Below are positions 7,530-15,243 of a stretch of 64,000 nucleotides of DNA, piece after piece. Position 1 is the first letter of the stretch. Each line of letters begins with the position of its first letter. The DNA is from Rhodoblastus acidophilus (GTDB lineage: Bacteria > Pseudomonadota > Alphaproteobacteria > Rhizobiales > Beijerinckiaceae): assembly GCF_009720655.1 (NCBI RefSeq), contig NZ_WNKS01000021.1, forward strand, positions 1 to 64,000, read 5' to 3'. A program made the translations under genes and the position numbers. The notes beneath the pieces are model-generated. The model ran no database searches and had not been told where the DNA came from. It worked only from the letters and a program-made list of their open reading frames with translations.

Positions 7530-8028
7530 GCCAGTGACTCCAATACGCCAAGCTGCAAGGCCTGTTCCACAAACTTCAATTGTTCCGCGAGACAGGGGAA
7601 CATTGGCGCAGGGAGGTTGCCGTTTTATTACCCGCACGACATTTTTTTGCCGGAATTGGAAAAAAGCGGGGCAGGCCCGCAAATCGCTTCGTCGCGTTCA
7701 GTCTTCATTAACCGCCATGTTTAACACTCGCTTCAGGACCGCCGTAAAGCCCCGCTCAAGCGGAGCGCTATAAGGCGGAGGGAGCCGAGCGTGAGGCGAA
7801 TTCCTCGTTTCCGCAAGGTTTCCAAAGGAAATTTTCTCCCGGCGGAGACGCCGTGGCGACGCAACGAATATAACGACCGAGACCGCTTGCCAGGGTGAAT
7901 CAGGTTTTGTTAACCATTCGGCGTTAAGCTCGTTCGGTAATGATTCGCGTCGACGCTCGCGTTCAGTCGGGGGACAAGGCCGGCGGCCGGTCAGGCGCCG
8001 TATTCTTTGGGCGGGGTGAGGACTTCAC
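7530..8028. promoter_or_regulatory. fliJ/ctrA divergent regulatory region
   Basis: This 499-bp gene-free stretch carries two GANTC sites (7897-7901 GAATC, 7942-7946 GATTC). It also carries a TTAACCAT word at 7910-7917 followed by GTTAAG at 7922-7927, and a TTAA pair at 7708-7711/7721-7724. GANTC is the CcrM methylation site, and in Caulobacter the ctrA P1 promoter is regulated by it; TTAACC-type words are CtrA half-sites. The spacing between half-sites here (9-10 nt) differs from the classical N7, so CtrA binding is an inference. Confidence 0.55.
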
Positions 8029-8730
8029 ATGCGCGTATTATTGATCGAAGACGACAGCGCCACCGCGCAAAGCATCGAGTTGATGCTGAAGTCCGAGAAT
8101 TTCAACGTCTACACCACCGACCTCGGCGAAGAGGGCATCGACCTCGGCAAGCTGTACGACTACGACATCATCCTGCTCGACCTGAACCTGCCCGACATGT
8201 CCGGGTATGAAGTGCTGCGCACCCTGCGCGTGGCCAAGGTGAAGACCCCCATTCTGATCCTCTCGGGCCTCGCCGGCATCGAGGACAAGGTGAAAGGCCT
8301 CGGCTTCGGCGCCGACGACTATCTGACAAAGCCCTTCCACAAGGACGAACTGGTCGCGCGCATCCACGCCATCGTCCGCCGCTCCAAGGGACATGCCCAG
8401 TCCGTGATCGCCACCGGCGACCTCGTCGTGAACCTCGACCAGAAGACCGTCGAAGTGAACGGGGCGCGGGTCCATCTGACCGGCAAGGAATATCAGATGC
8501 TCGAGCTGCTTTCGTTGCGAAAAGGCACGACGCTGACCAAGGAAATGTTCCTCAACCATCTTTATGGCGGCATGGACGAGCCCGAATTGAAGATCATCGA
8601 CGTCTTCATCTGCAAGCTGCGGAAGAAGCTCGCCAACGCCTCCGAGGGCCGCAACTATATCGAGACCGTCTGGGGTCGCGGCTATGTTCTGCGCGAGCCC
8701 TCCGACGCCGACGAGCGCATTACCGCCTGA
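8029..8730 (+). CDS. ctrA: Cell-cycle response regulator CtrA
   Basis: CtrA is the master OmpR-type transcription factor of the alphaproteobacterial cell cycle. The 233-aa protein has a receiver domain (1-120) with acidic pocket E7-D8-D9, phospho-acceptor D51 in LLLDLNLPD and K in [26 protein letters not shown] winged-helix DNA-binding domain follows, containing [43 protein letters not shown]. The C-terminus ends ERITA; an Ala-ended tail is used for ClpXP proteolysis in Caulobacter. SciP, encoded nearby, is its antagonist. Confidence 0.98.
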   Translation: MRVLLIEDDSATAQSIELMLKSENFNVYTTDLGEEGIDLGKLYDYDIILLDLNLPDMSGYEVLRTLRVAKVKTPILILSGLAGIEDKVKGLGFGADDYLTKPFHKDELVARIHAIVRRSKGHAQSVIATGDLVVNLDQKTVEVNGARVHLTGKEYQMLELLSLRKGTTLTKEMFLNHLYGGMDEPELKIIDVFICKLRKKLANASEGRNYIETVWGRGYVLREPSDADERITA

Positions 8731-8757
8731 GGCGACGCCCCCCTGACCTCCCCCACG

Positions 8758-8787
8758 CCCCGCCCTGACACGGCGGGGTTTGTTTTT
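8758..8787 (+). terminator. Intrinsic terminator after ctrA
   Basis: CCCCGCC (8758-8764) pairs with GGCGGGG (8772-8778) and is followed by TTTGTTTTT. It lies 28 bp after the ctrA stop. Confidence 0.85.
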
Positions 8788-8991
8788 GGTCCCATGCGGG
8801 AAACCACCGCCCATACCTTGCGGAAAGCCGCAATGGACTTGGCGCGCGGCAACCCGTTATGTTTGGGTCGTGGTTGGGTTTCCAAACCACAGCGCCCGCT
8901 GCTCAAGGGCGCAATGTCCGCTGGCAAAAATCTCCTGGGGAGGCGATTTTTTTGCCGGCGGATTTTTTTTGGATTGAAAGAGGCGTGGAAC

Positions 8992-9038
8992 GCCCTCGCC
9001 CTTCGAGACGGCTCCTCGGAGCCTCTCAGGGTGAGGGC
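8992..9038. repeat. Long imperfect hairpin, dispersed alphaproteobacterial-type repeat
   Basis: GCCCTCGCCCT pairs with AGGGTGAGGGC around an inner GGCTCC/GGAGCC stem. Very similar CTCAGGGTGAGGG hairpins are scattered through many rhizobial genomes. It opens a run of three repeat units (8992-9262) that fills most of the ctrA-leuA convergent gap. Nothing else is recognisable in 8788-8991 beyond T-rich runs near 8945-8970. Confidence 0.6.
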
Positions 9039-9048
9039 TGATCGCTGC

Positions 9049-9135
9049 TAGAGCCCGTTCGGTGAACGGGCTCCAGTTTTTTGCTTCTACGCGTTTTCTT
9101 CACGCGAACCGGCATCCACTTCGCTCGAAAACGCC
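9049..9135. repeat. RIME-like repeat, copy 1
   Basis: It starts TAGAGC with a short hairpin (GAGCCCGTTC/GAACGGGCTC) and contains TTTTCTTCACGCGAACCGG, then TCCACTTCGCT and GAAAACGC. The same blocks in the same order occur at 38159-38272. Such mosaic repeats are known from rhizobial genomes (RIME elements). It directly precedes the 125-bp repeat copy C. Confidence 0.75.
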
Positions 9136-9137
9136 TT

Positions 9138-9262
9138 ATACGATTTCCGCAAGATCGCTTCGCGATCCGCGAAAACGAAATCGCGCGGAAATCCTTCAGG
9201 CGAAGGGCAGATTTCCGCGCGAGCGGAATACGATTTCCGAACTGATCCTTCGGAAATCGTAT
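9138..9262 (+). repeat. 125-bp palindromic repeat, copy C (reference copy)
   Basis: The ends are a perfect 11-bp inverted repeat, ATACGATTTCC and GGAAATCGTAT. Inside are a GATCGC-TTC-GCGATC hairpin, a 12-bp stem CGCGCGGAAATC/GATTTCCGCGCG and a terminal 14-bp stem starting ATACGATTTCCGAA. The final base overlaps the stop codon of leuA (TAA, 9262-9264 on minus). Its plus frame is open but lacks any gene context. Outer bases could be read as TA-flanked, as for IS630/mariner-derived MITEs. Confidence 0.9.
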
Positions 9263-10809
9263 TAGACGGCCTCAGCCGACTCCACCGTTCCACGCGCGCG
9301 GCGGGCAAACAACTTGTTCAGCGCCGAGACATAAGCGCGCGCCGACGCGACCAGGGTGTCCGGGTCCGCCCCCTTGCCGGCGCAAACCAGATCGCCTTCG
9401 GACAGGCGCACCGAGACTTCCGCCTGCGCGTCCGTGCCCTCCGTCACCGCATGGACCTGGAACAGCTCCAGCTTGGACTCGTGCGGGACCAGGGCGCGGA
9501 TGGCGTTGAAAATCGCGTCCACGGGGCCGTTGCCGGTCGCCTGATGTGTCTTCTGCTCGCCGTCGATCTCCAGGGTCAGCGCCGCCGATTGCGGAACTTT
9601 TGTCCCCGCCATCACCGACAAGGCGACAACCTGGATGCGCTCGTGGGCGTTGGCAATCTCGTCGTCCACCAGAGCCGCGATGTCCTCGTCGTAAACCAGC
9701 TTTTTGCGGTCGGCCAAATCCTTGAAGCGGGTGAAGGCGACCTCCAGGCCGTTGTCGCCCAGGTCGTAGCCCAGTTCCTTCAGCTTCTCCTTAAAAGCGT
9801 GGCGTCCCGAGTGCTTGCCCATCACCAGCGAGGTTTTGGAGACGCCGACCGACTCCGGCGTCATGATTTCATAGGTGTGGGCGTTCTTCAGCATGCCGTC
9901 CTGGTGGATGCCGCTTTCGTGCGCAAAAGCGTTCCGGCCGACGATGGACTTGTTGTATTGCACCGGGAACGACGTCACCGCCGACACCAGCTTTGACGCG
10001 CGGTTCAGCAAGGTGGTTTCGATGCGGTTGGTGTAGGGCAGCACGTCGGCGCGGGTTTTCAGCGCCATGACGATTTCTTCCAGCGCCGCATTGCCGGCGC
10101 GCTCGCCGATGCCGTTGACGGTGCATTCGATCTGCCGGGCGCCGCCCTGCACGCCGGCGATGGAATTGGCCACCGCCAGGCCCAAATCGTTGTGGCAGTG
10201 GACCGAGAAGATCGCCTTGTCGGAATTGGGAACCCGCTCGCGCACCATCTGGAACAGGGCGCGATATTCGTCCGGCGTGGTGTAACCCACGGTGTCGGGG
10301 ATGTTGATCGTGGTGGCGCCAGCGCTGATGGCGGTTTCCACCGCGCGGCACAGGAAATCATGCTCGGTGCGGGTGCCGTCCTCCGCCGACCACTCGACAC
10401 ATTCGACATGGTTGCGGGCGCGGGACACCGAGGAGGCGATCAGCCCCAAAACCTTTTCCGGCTCCATTTGCAGCTTGTAGCGCATATGGACCGGCGAGGT
10501 GCTGATGAACGTGTGGATGCGCGGGATGCGCGCGTGCTTCACGGCTTCGGCGCAGCGGTCGATGTCCTTGGCCTGGGCGCGACACAGGCCGGCGACCGAG
10601 GCGTTCTTCACCCGGCGCGAGATTTCGGACACGGATTCAAAGTCGCCCTGCGAGGCGATGGGAAAACCCGCCTCCATGATGTCGACGCCCAGGGCGTCCA
10701 GCAATTCCGCGACTTCCAGCTTTTCTTCAAAGGTCATGGAGGCGCCGGGGCATTGCTCGCCGTCGCGCAAGGTGGTGTCGAAGATGTAAACGCGGTTTTG
10801 ATCGGTCAT
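9262..10809 (-). CDS. leuA: 2-isopropylmalate synthase LeuA
   Basis: LeuA condenses 2-oxoisovalerate with acetyl-CoA, the first committed step of leucine synthesis. The 515-aa protein has the HMGL-like catalytic barrel with [12 protein letters not shown] (about 10-21), the [15 protein letters not shown] metal/catalytic segment (about 200-214) and [12 protein letters not shown]-terminal LeuA dimer regulatory domain (about 365-500) confers leucine feedback in the family. The ATG at 10809 is chosen because the conserved protein begins [16 protein letters not shown]. Its TAA stop touches repeat copy C. A leucine-rich leader lies upstream. Confidence 0.97.
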   Translation of the reverse strand: MTDQNRVYIFDTTLRDGEQCPGASMTFEEKLEVAELLDALGVDIMEAGFPIASQGDFESVSEISRRVKNASVAGLCRAQAKDIDRCAEAVKHARIPRIHTFISTSPVHMRYKLQMEPEKVLGLIASSVSRARNHVECVEWSAEDGTRTEHDFLCRAVETAISAGATTINIPDTVGYTTPDEYRALFQMVRERVPNSDKAIFSVHCHNDLGLAVANSIAGVQGGARQIECTVNGIGERAGNAALEEIVMALKTRADVLPYTNRIETTLLNRASKLVSAVTSFPVQYNKSIVGRNAFAHESGIHQDGMLKNAHTYEIMTPESVGVSKTSLVMGKHSGRHAFKEKLKELGYDLGDNGLEVAFTRFKDLADRKKLVYDEDIAALVDDEIANAHERIQVVALSVMAGTKVPQSAALTLEIDGEQKTHQATGNGPVDAIFNAIRALVPHESKLELFQVHAVTEGTDAQAEVSVRLSEGDLVCAGKGADPDTLVASARAYVSALNKLFARRARGTVESAEAV

Positions 10810-10917
10810 GATCGTCTCCAATTGGGACGCCCTTTGGCCTGCCTTAGATTTTTTGGGCAAGGCGCGCAATCGCGCGCGAAAGGACCGAGGGCGGAAACTC
10901 GGGTTTGAAATCGCGAT

Positions 10918-10957
10918 CCCCTGAGCGCCCAGGCAAAGCCCGGCCGGCCCTCAGGGG
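10918..10957 (-). promoter_or_regulatory. Hairpin overlapping the leu leader stop codon
   Basis: CCCCTGAG (10918-10925) pairs with CTCAGGGG (10950-10957). On the transcript the 5' arm contains the leader stop TGA and follows three Leu codons and one Ile codon. A smaller CCGGGC-UUU-GCCUGG stem nests in the loop, and a GCGCGC-GATT-GCGCGC stem lies about 40 nt downstream. No T-tract follows any of these, so a classical intrinsic terminator is not evident. Confidence 0.5.
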
Positions 10958-11058
10958 TTGATAAGGAGGAGATTTTTGCCCGCGCGCACAACGTCAGACG
11001 CCGTCTGCGCTTTGGGCGCGACGTTCAGCAAGGGCGTCTGGTTGGCGACAAAGATCAT
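10951..11058 (-). CDS. Probable leucine leader peptide upstream of leuA
   Basis: A 35-codon frame begins ATG ATC TTT and ends AAT CTC CTC CTT ATC AAC CCC TGA, that is NLLLINP-stop, with two further Leu earlier. Its stop lies inside the base of a hairpin. Clustered codons for the pathway product just before alternative RNA stems are the signature of ribosome-mediated attenuation, as in enterobacterial leuL. The distance to the leuA ATG is 141 nt. A clear ribosome binding site for this ATG was not seen, and a shorter GTG start near 10989 is possible. The remaining 11059-11270 shows no gene. Confidence 0.5.
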   Translation of the reverse strand: MIFVANQTPLLNVAPKAQTASDVVRAGKNLLLINP

Positions 11059-11270
11059 CGGCGTCTCGGACAGGCAAGGCCTGGATGCTCCTCAATAACC
11101 GATTTGGCGGCGCCGTTGCAAGCGGATTTCGGAACGAGTGCGCGACGAAGCGGGTTGGCCCGGCTTCCGGCAACCAGGAGGTTTCGATGAACCGCGTTCT
11201 TGTGTCCGCCGTTTCGTCGCCGCGGCGCCCCCGGCCCGCGCCGCGAAAAGCGGGGCTCCGGCCCGATCCC

Positions 11271-13037
11271 CTAATGCGAGATCAGCCCGGACTCGCGCAG
11301 CAGCTTTCCCACGACGCGCTTGTCGGCCCACTTGACCAGCGCGTCGCGGATGACGCTGGGGAAGGCCGCATCCACGGTCTTGCCGTCGCGCAGCGCGGCG
11401 GCGGCAGCGAGCAGTTTTCGCAAGTCGTAGGTGGAGTTGCAGACCTCCGGCACGGCGCGTTCGACATTGAGCAGGGTGTAAACCGCCTCCATCGGCGTAC
11501 GCACCGAATATTCGGTGGTGAAAATGCAGTCGCGCTCCCTGGATTCAGCAAACTGGCCGATGAAGGCGAAGTTTTTTGCCCCCTCCGGGACCACGTCGGG
11601 CCTGTCCCCCTTCTGGCGCGGCATGAAGAAGGCCGTGACATAAGGCATCATCACCGGCGCGGTTTTGGCCCCGGTCGCCGCGAGTTCGGGGATTTGCTCG
11701 AGCGGCGCGCCCAGGTGATAGAGCCACTCCTGGGTGATTTCCTCGCCGGTGCAGGCCTGCATCGGCTTTTTCACGTAATCGCCGGGTTTTTCAACGAACA
11801 GGGAATAGACCCAGGTGACGATCTGGTCTTTCGGCTGCGCCTTGAAATGCGGCTGGCGGTTGACCGTCCAACTCATCAGCCAGCTCGAATCTCTTGCGGT
11901 GACAATGCCGCCGGTCACCACCTTGCCGCTGAACGGGTCGCGCTTGGCGATTTTTTCGATCAATGCGGGAATGCGCGCGTCCAGCGTGGTGACGGTGGCC
12001 GATTCCCATTTGGTTTCAGGGATGTGCGCGCCAAACACGTCGGGACGCCCAAAGGCCGGATCCTTGGCCGCGATGCGACGCCACAAATCCCAGGCGGGCG
12101 CCGGGCCCTCGTTGAGCTTTGCGGGCGAAAAATGGTCGCCGGTGTCGGAATTTTCGGTGAGCGAGCCGATGGTGATGAAGACGAGATCGTCGGGACCGAG
12201 ATCGATGCCCCCTTCCCCGCCCCGCTCACGCCAATGAATGCGCGTCGCCTGCTTGCTTTCGGGTTTTACGTCGAAATCGACGTCGGTGACCTCGACCCCG
12301 TAGCGGAATTTCACCCCACGTTCGACGAGCCATTTGTACAGCGGCAGGACCAGGGATTCATATTGGTTGTAGCGGGTGAATTTGATGGTGGAAAAATCCG
12401 GCATCCCGCCGATATGGTGGATGAAGCGGTGCAGGTAGAGCTTCATCTCCAGCGCGGAATGCCAGTCCTCGAAGGCGAACATGGTGCGCCAGTAAAGCCA
12501 GAAATTGCTGGCGAAAAATTCGTTCGAAAAGACCTCATTGATGCGCTTGTTCTCGACGCTCTCGCGGCTGGCGAGGAAGAGCTGGGCGATTTCGCGCTGG
12601 GCGCGGCGGCTAAGGGTGAAAAGGCCGTCGGTCTGCGCGTCCTGCCCCCGGTTCACGGTGGCGCGTTGCAGCGAAAAATTGGGATCGTCCTTGTTCAGCC
12701 AGTAAAATTCGTCGAGCACGCTGGCGCCCTCGATCTCCAGCGAGGGAATCGAGCGATACAGATCCCAGAGGCACTCGAAACGGTCCTCCATCTCGCGGCC
12801 GCCGCGAATGACGAAACCCTTTTCGGGGACATGGGCGCCGTCGAGCGCGCCGCCGGGGAGGTCCAACTCTTCGAGGATGGTGATTTTGTCGCCGGCCATG
12901 TGGGCGTCGCGGATCAGGAAGGCCGCGCCGGCCAGCGCCGCCAGTCCCGAACCGACGAACCAAGCGGCCTTGTTTTCCACGCCCTCGGGCTTGCGCGGTC
13001 GCGCAAAAGCCTCGTAATTGCCGCTGCCGTATCGCAT
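11271..13037 (-). CDS. ohyA: Oleate hydratase (MCRA family)
   Basis: Members of this family are FAD-containing hydratases that add water to the cis-9 double bond of oleate, giving 10-hydroxystearate. The 588-aa protein has the N-terminal dinucleotide motif FVGSGLAALAGA (about 27-38), an E in ILEELDLPGGALDG (FAD/regulatory loop, about 54-67), RGGREMEDRFEC and the later NRQPHFKAQP and FIGQFAESRERDCIFTTEYS segments typical of myosin-cross-reactive antigens. The ATG at 13037 has GGAGG 6-7 nt upstream; the longer start at 13073 lacks this. No hydroxy-fatty-acid genes neighbour it. Confidence 0.92.
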   Translation of the reverse strand: MRYGSGNYEAFARPRKPEGVENKAAWFVGSGLAALAGAAFLIRDAHMAGDKITILEELDLPGGALDGAHVPEKGFVIRGGREMEDRFECLWDLYRSIPSLEIEGASVLDEFYWLNKDDPNFSLQRATVNRGQDAQTDGLFTLSRRAQREIAQLFLASRESVENKRINEVFSNEFFASNFWLYWRTMFAFEDWHSALEMKLYLHRFIHHIGGMPDFSTIKFTRYNQYESLVLPLYKWLVERGVKFRYGVEVTDVDFDVKPESKQATRIHWRERGGEGGIDLGPDDLVFITIGSLTENSDTGDHFSPAKLNEGPAPAWDLWRRIAAKDPAFGRPDVFGAHIPETKWESATVTTLDARIPALIEKIAKRDPFSGKVVTGGIVTARDSSWLMSWTVNRQPHFKAQPKDQIVTWVYSLFVEKPGDYVKKPMQACTGEEITQEWLYHLGAPLEQIPELAATGAKTAPVMMPYVTAFFMPRQKGDRPDVVPEGAKNFAFIGQFAESRERDCIFTTEYSVRTPMEAVYTLLNVERAVPEVCNSTYDLRKLLAAAAALRDGKTVDAAFPSVIRDALVKWADKRVVGKLLRESGLISH

Positions 13038-13107
13038 GCCTGCCTCCGCTTCCGAGCGCGGAGGGTCCGCCACTCACGGCGGCGCGTCCATGATCGGCGT
13101 CATTGCG

Positions 13108-13689
13108 TCAAATGTTCAGGGCGCGCAAAATGACGCCGATGCGACGCTCGGCATGGGCGAGGCCATGCTGGGTCTCGACAATGAAATGGGCCTGGCGGCG
13201 TTTTTCCGTGTCCGGCGTTTGCTTGGCGAGGATCGCTTCGGCTTGCCCGTCGTCCATGCCGCCACGGGCGAGGATGCGGGCTTTTTGCACATCCGGCGGC
13301 GCGGTGACCACGATCACCGCGTCGACGCGCTTGTTGTCGCCGGTTTCGAACAGCAGGGGGATGTCGAGCACGCACAGCGGCGTTCCGGCTTTGGCCTGCG
13401 CCGCGACAAATTCCCATTTCTTTCGCTGAACCGCCGGATGGACGATTTTTTCCAGCAGCGCGATCTCCCGGGGTTTCCCAACGACGGCGAGGCGCAGCAG
13501 CGCGCGATCCACGCGACCGTTTTTGATGACATGGGGAAAGGCTTCGGCGAGCGCGGGGACTATCTCGCCCTCGTAGAGCCTGTGAACGCAGGCGTCGGCG
13601 TCGAACACGGCCGCCCCCTGGTCGGCGAGCATGTCGGCCGTGGTGGATTTGCCCATGCCGATGGAGCCGGTCAGGCCGAGTATGCGCAT
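13108..13689 (-). CDS. coaE: Dephospho-CoA kinase CoaE
   Basis: CoaE phosphorylates the ribose 3'-OH of dephospho-CoA, the last step of CoA synthesis. The 193-aa protein has the P-loop GLTGSIGMGKST (5-16), the DAD segment at 30-32, an HP motif in IVHPAVQ and the VLDIPLLFETG substrate-binding motif. Length is normal. In many alphaproteobacteria coaE is followed by dnaQ; here that partner is absent and a small hypothetical gene lies upstream. Confidence 0.95.
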   Translation of the reverse strand: MRILGLTGSIGMGKSTTADMLADQGAAVFDADACVHRLYEGEIVPALAEAFPHVIKNGRVDRALLRLAVVGKPREIALLEKIVHPAVQRKKWEFVAAQAKAGTPLCVLDIPLLFETGDNKRVDAVIVVTAPPDVQKARILARGGMDDGQAEAILAKQTPDTEKRRQAHFIVETQHGLAHAERRIGVILRALNI

Positions 13690-13743
13690 GTCCCCCCCTT
13701 TCCTAACCCGGCTGGCGTTTTGCCATAAGGGGCTGCGCCGATG

Positions 13744-13953
13744 CTATTCCTGTTCGACGGAGATGCGGGCGGTTTCGAGGAAGGACGCGGCGGCGTCGTT
13801 CTCATGGGTGTTGATCGCGCGATGCTGGCGGATCGAATCGGAAAAGATTTCGGCGATCTCGCTCTCGGAGAGAGCTCCGGATTTCTTGAGTTTTGTCAAA
13901 AGATTGAGCGTTAAAGTGCAAGTCGCCAAAGCGGCCTCGTCGATGTGCGTCAT
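13744..13953 (-). CDS. Small hypothetical protein, 69 aa
   Basis: Not recognised. The sequence is soluble and mostly helical, with an LTLNLLTKLKKSG segment followed by LSESEIAEIFSDSIRQHRA. The start at 13953 has AGGA about 8 nt upstream; a start at 13980 adds nine residues. Same strand as coaE, separated by 54 bp. Confidence 0.5.
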   Translation of the reverse strand: MTHIDEAALATCTLTLNLLTKLKKSGALSESEIAEIFSDSIRQHRAINTHENDAAASFLETARISVEQE

Positions 13954-14146
13954 CTCTTGTGTCCTGTTCGCTGTCGCCAACGAAAACGCATGCTGGCTTT
14001 AACCTCAATCTGGCTTGGCTCCATTGGCCCACCGTCAAGCAACACGCGCGGCGGGTACGCCAAGGCTCAAGGTTATGAATTCGAAATCTGTCATTTTGCG
14101 GGTTTGATTGCGGCAAAGCTTTCCGCCGTCGCCCCCCGCTCTCGCG

Positions 14147-14401
14147 TCAATAATGATAGCGACATTGCGCGATCTGCAAGGCTTCGTCCGTCACGCGATA
14201 GACAAGGCGATGCTCATGGGTGAGGCGGCGCGACCACCAGTCGGCCAAGGCGCCGCGCAAAGGCTCGGGCTTGCCGGTCCCGGAAAACGGGGTTCGCGCG
14301 CATTCCTTGATGAGACCGTTCAGCCGCGCCAGGATTTTCGCGTCTGTCGCCTGCCAGTGGAGATAATCCTCCCACGCCGTGGCGCTGAACAGGATTTTCA
14401 C
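14147..14401 (-). CDS. YoeB/Txe-family mRNA interferase toxin
   Basis: YoeB-type toxins bind the ribosome A site and cleave mRNA. The 84-aa protein matches the family along its length: FSATAWEDYLHWQ at the N-terminus, LIKECARTPFSGTGKPEPL, WWSRRLTHEHRLVYRV and the C-terminal CRYHY. The conserved Glu, Arg and His residues of the active site are present (E48 region, R65, H83). The start is GTG and overlaps the antitoxin stop by 4 nt (GTGA). Confidence 0.92.
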   Translation of the reverse strand: MKILFSATAWEDYLHWQATDAKILARLNGLIKECARTPFSGTGKPEPLRGALADWWSRRLTHEHRLVYRVTDEALQIAQCRYHY

Positions 14402-14664
14402 GGCGTATCGGGTTCATAAAGCGGATTTTCTGCGCCGCCGCCGGCCTCAAGCTCGTTGATCGCAGCGCCCAGGCGCTCGGCGTTTTTCGGACTGGCGAGG
14501 AGATAGCGGGTTTCCTCGAACGACGCGTAATCCTCCAGCGACATCAGCACCGCCGAGGGTTTGCCCCGGTCGCGGGTGATGAGGACGGGTTCGTGGTCGG
14601 CGTTGACCTTGTCGATCATGCCGGAGAGATTGCGGCGGAGTTCGCTGTAGGAAGTCGTTTTCAT
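14398..14664 (-). CDS. YefM/Phd-family antitoxin
   Basis: An 88-aa antitoxin with the Phd/YefM DNA-binding N-terminus TSYSELRRNLSGMIDKVNADHEPVLITR and PSAVLMSLEDYASFEETRYLL. It neutralises the downstream YoeB-like toxin and normally represses its own promoter. A perfect 8-bp inverted repeat lies immediately upstream. The ATG is about 7 nt from the -10 hexamer, which predicts a leaderless message. Confidence 0.93.
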   Translation of the reverse strand: MKTTSYSELRRNLSGMIDKVNADHEPVLITRDRGKPSAVLMSLEDYASFEETRYLLASPKNAERLGAAINELEAGGGAENPLYEPDTP

Positions 14665-15190
14665 AGGGGCTATTGTACGCTTTTGCGTACAATGCGCAAC
14701 CGTTGGCCTCTCGACGCCATCGCTCCGCGAGAGCCTTTTCCACCGCCTGCTTGAACGCTTCCTCCTGCTTTTGCTCCTGCGCCTTGACCTGATCGAAGTG
14801 CTCGGCGAGCCCGTTTTCGCCCCGCGCCTTGGCCTCGGAGGCCAGGCGGTCGTAGACCTTGACGTCGTCGTTGATCTCGTCGTTCACGGCGGCGCGCATG
14901 TTCTGGGCGTCGGTTCCAACCAGACGGTACAACTCGGCCCAACGCAGGAAATGGCCATATTCCATGTTCGAGGCCACCTCCATGAGATGGGCCAGCTCCT
15001 GTTTTCCTGTCCTGCGAGCCTGTTCGGCGAAGAGCTTGAATTTTGCCGCGGCGAAGGCTTCGTCAAGCATCGCCGCTTTCAGCGCTTCGCGCCCCTCTGA
15101 ACTCGTGGGTTGCTGCGCATGGGCCGCGCCAGCATAAAGCAAGGACACAGCTGCGACGACGTTGAGAAAAGCGCTTGTGACCTTGCACAT
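14447..15190 (-). CDS. Rubrerythrin-like ferritin-fold protein, secreted, 3' end overlapped by a toxin-antitoxin pair
   Basis: The protein begins with a signal peptide (MCKVTSAFLNVVAAVSLLYAG, cleavage near AHA/Q). A four-helix ferritin-like domain follows, with an EAFAAAKFKLFAEQA helix and an intact ExxH in NMEYGHF (about 75-81). The second metal motif is degenerate, AQEQKQEEAF, with Gln where His is usual, so diiron binding is doubtful. GGAG precedes the ATG. After about residue 165 the frame continues over the YefM gene in another phase with low-complexity residues. The natural C-terminus seems to have been replaced when the toxin pair arrived. Confidence 0.6.
   Translation of the reverse strand: MCKVTSAFLNVVAAVSLLYAGAAHAQQPTSSEGREALKAAMLDEAFAAAKFKLFAEQARRTGKQELAHLMEVASNMEYGHFLRWAELYRLVGTDAQNMRAAVNDEINDDVKVYDRLASEAKARGENGLAEHFDQVKAQEQKQEEAFKQAVEKALAERWRREANGCALYAKAYNSPYENDFLQRTPPQSLRHDRQGQRRPRTRPHHPRPGQTLGGADVAGGLRVVRGNPLSPRQSEKRRAPGRCDQRA
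14672..14699 (-). promoter_or_regulatory. Promoter and palindromic operator of the YefM-YoeB pair
   Basis: On the minus strand TTGCGC (-35, 14694-14699) and TACAAT (-10, 14672-14677) are spaced by 16 bp. The palindrome TTGTACGC-TTTT-GCGTACAA (14673-14692) covers the spacer and most of the -10, which fits repression by the antitoxin. It lies within the 3' part of the rubrerythrin-like reading frame. Confidence 0.7.
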
Positions 15191-15243
15191 TTCTTTAACT
15201 CCCAAGAATTCCTGAAACGAATTCCTAGGCAGCAAAGTTCCGA

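Noticed and set aside
7708-7724. TTAA-N9-TTAA considered as a CtrA box
   Set aside because: Spacing is 9 rather than the canonical 7, so not called as a site; mentioned only as a motif.
8794-9051. Plus-strand frames after ctrA as a small gene
   Set aside because: They run over T-rich runs and a dispersed hairpin, with no ribosome binding site; more likely non-coding.
11085-13133. 682-codon plus-strand frame opposite oleate hydratase
   Set aside because: Antisense shadow of a recognised gene; no domain seen.
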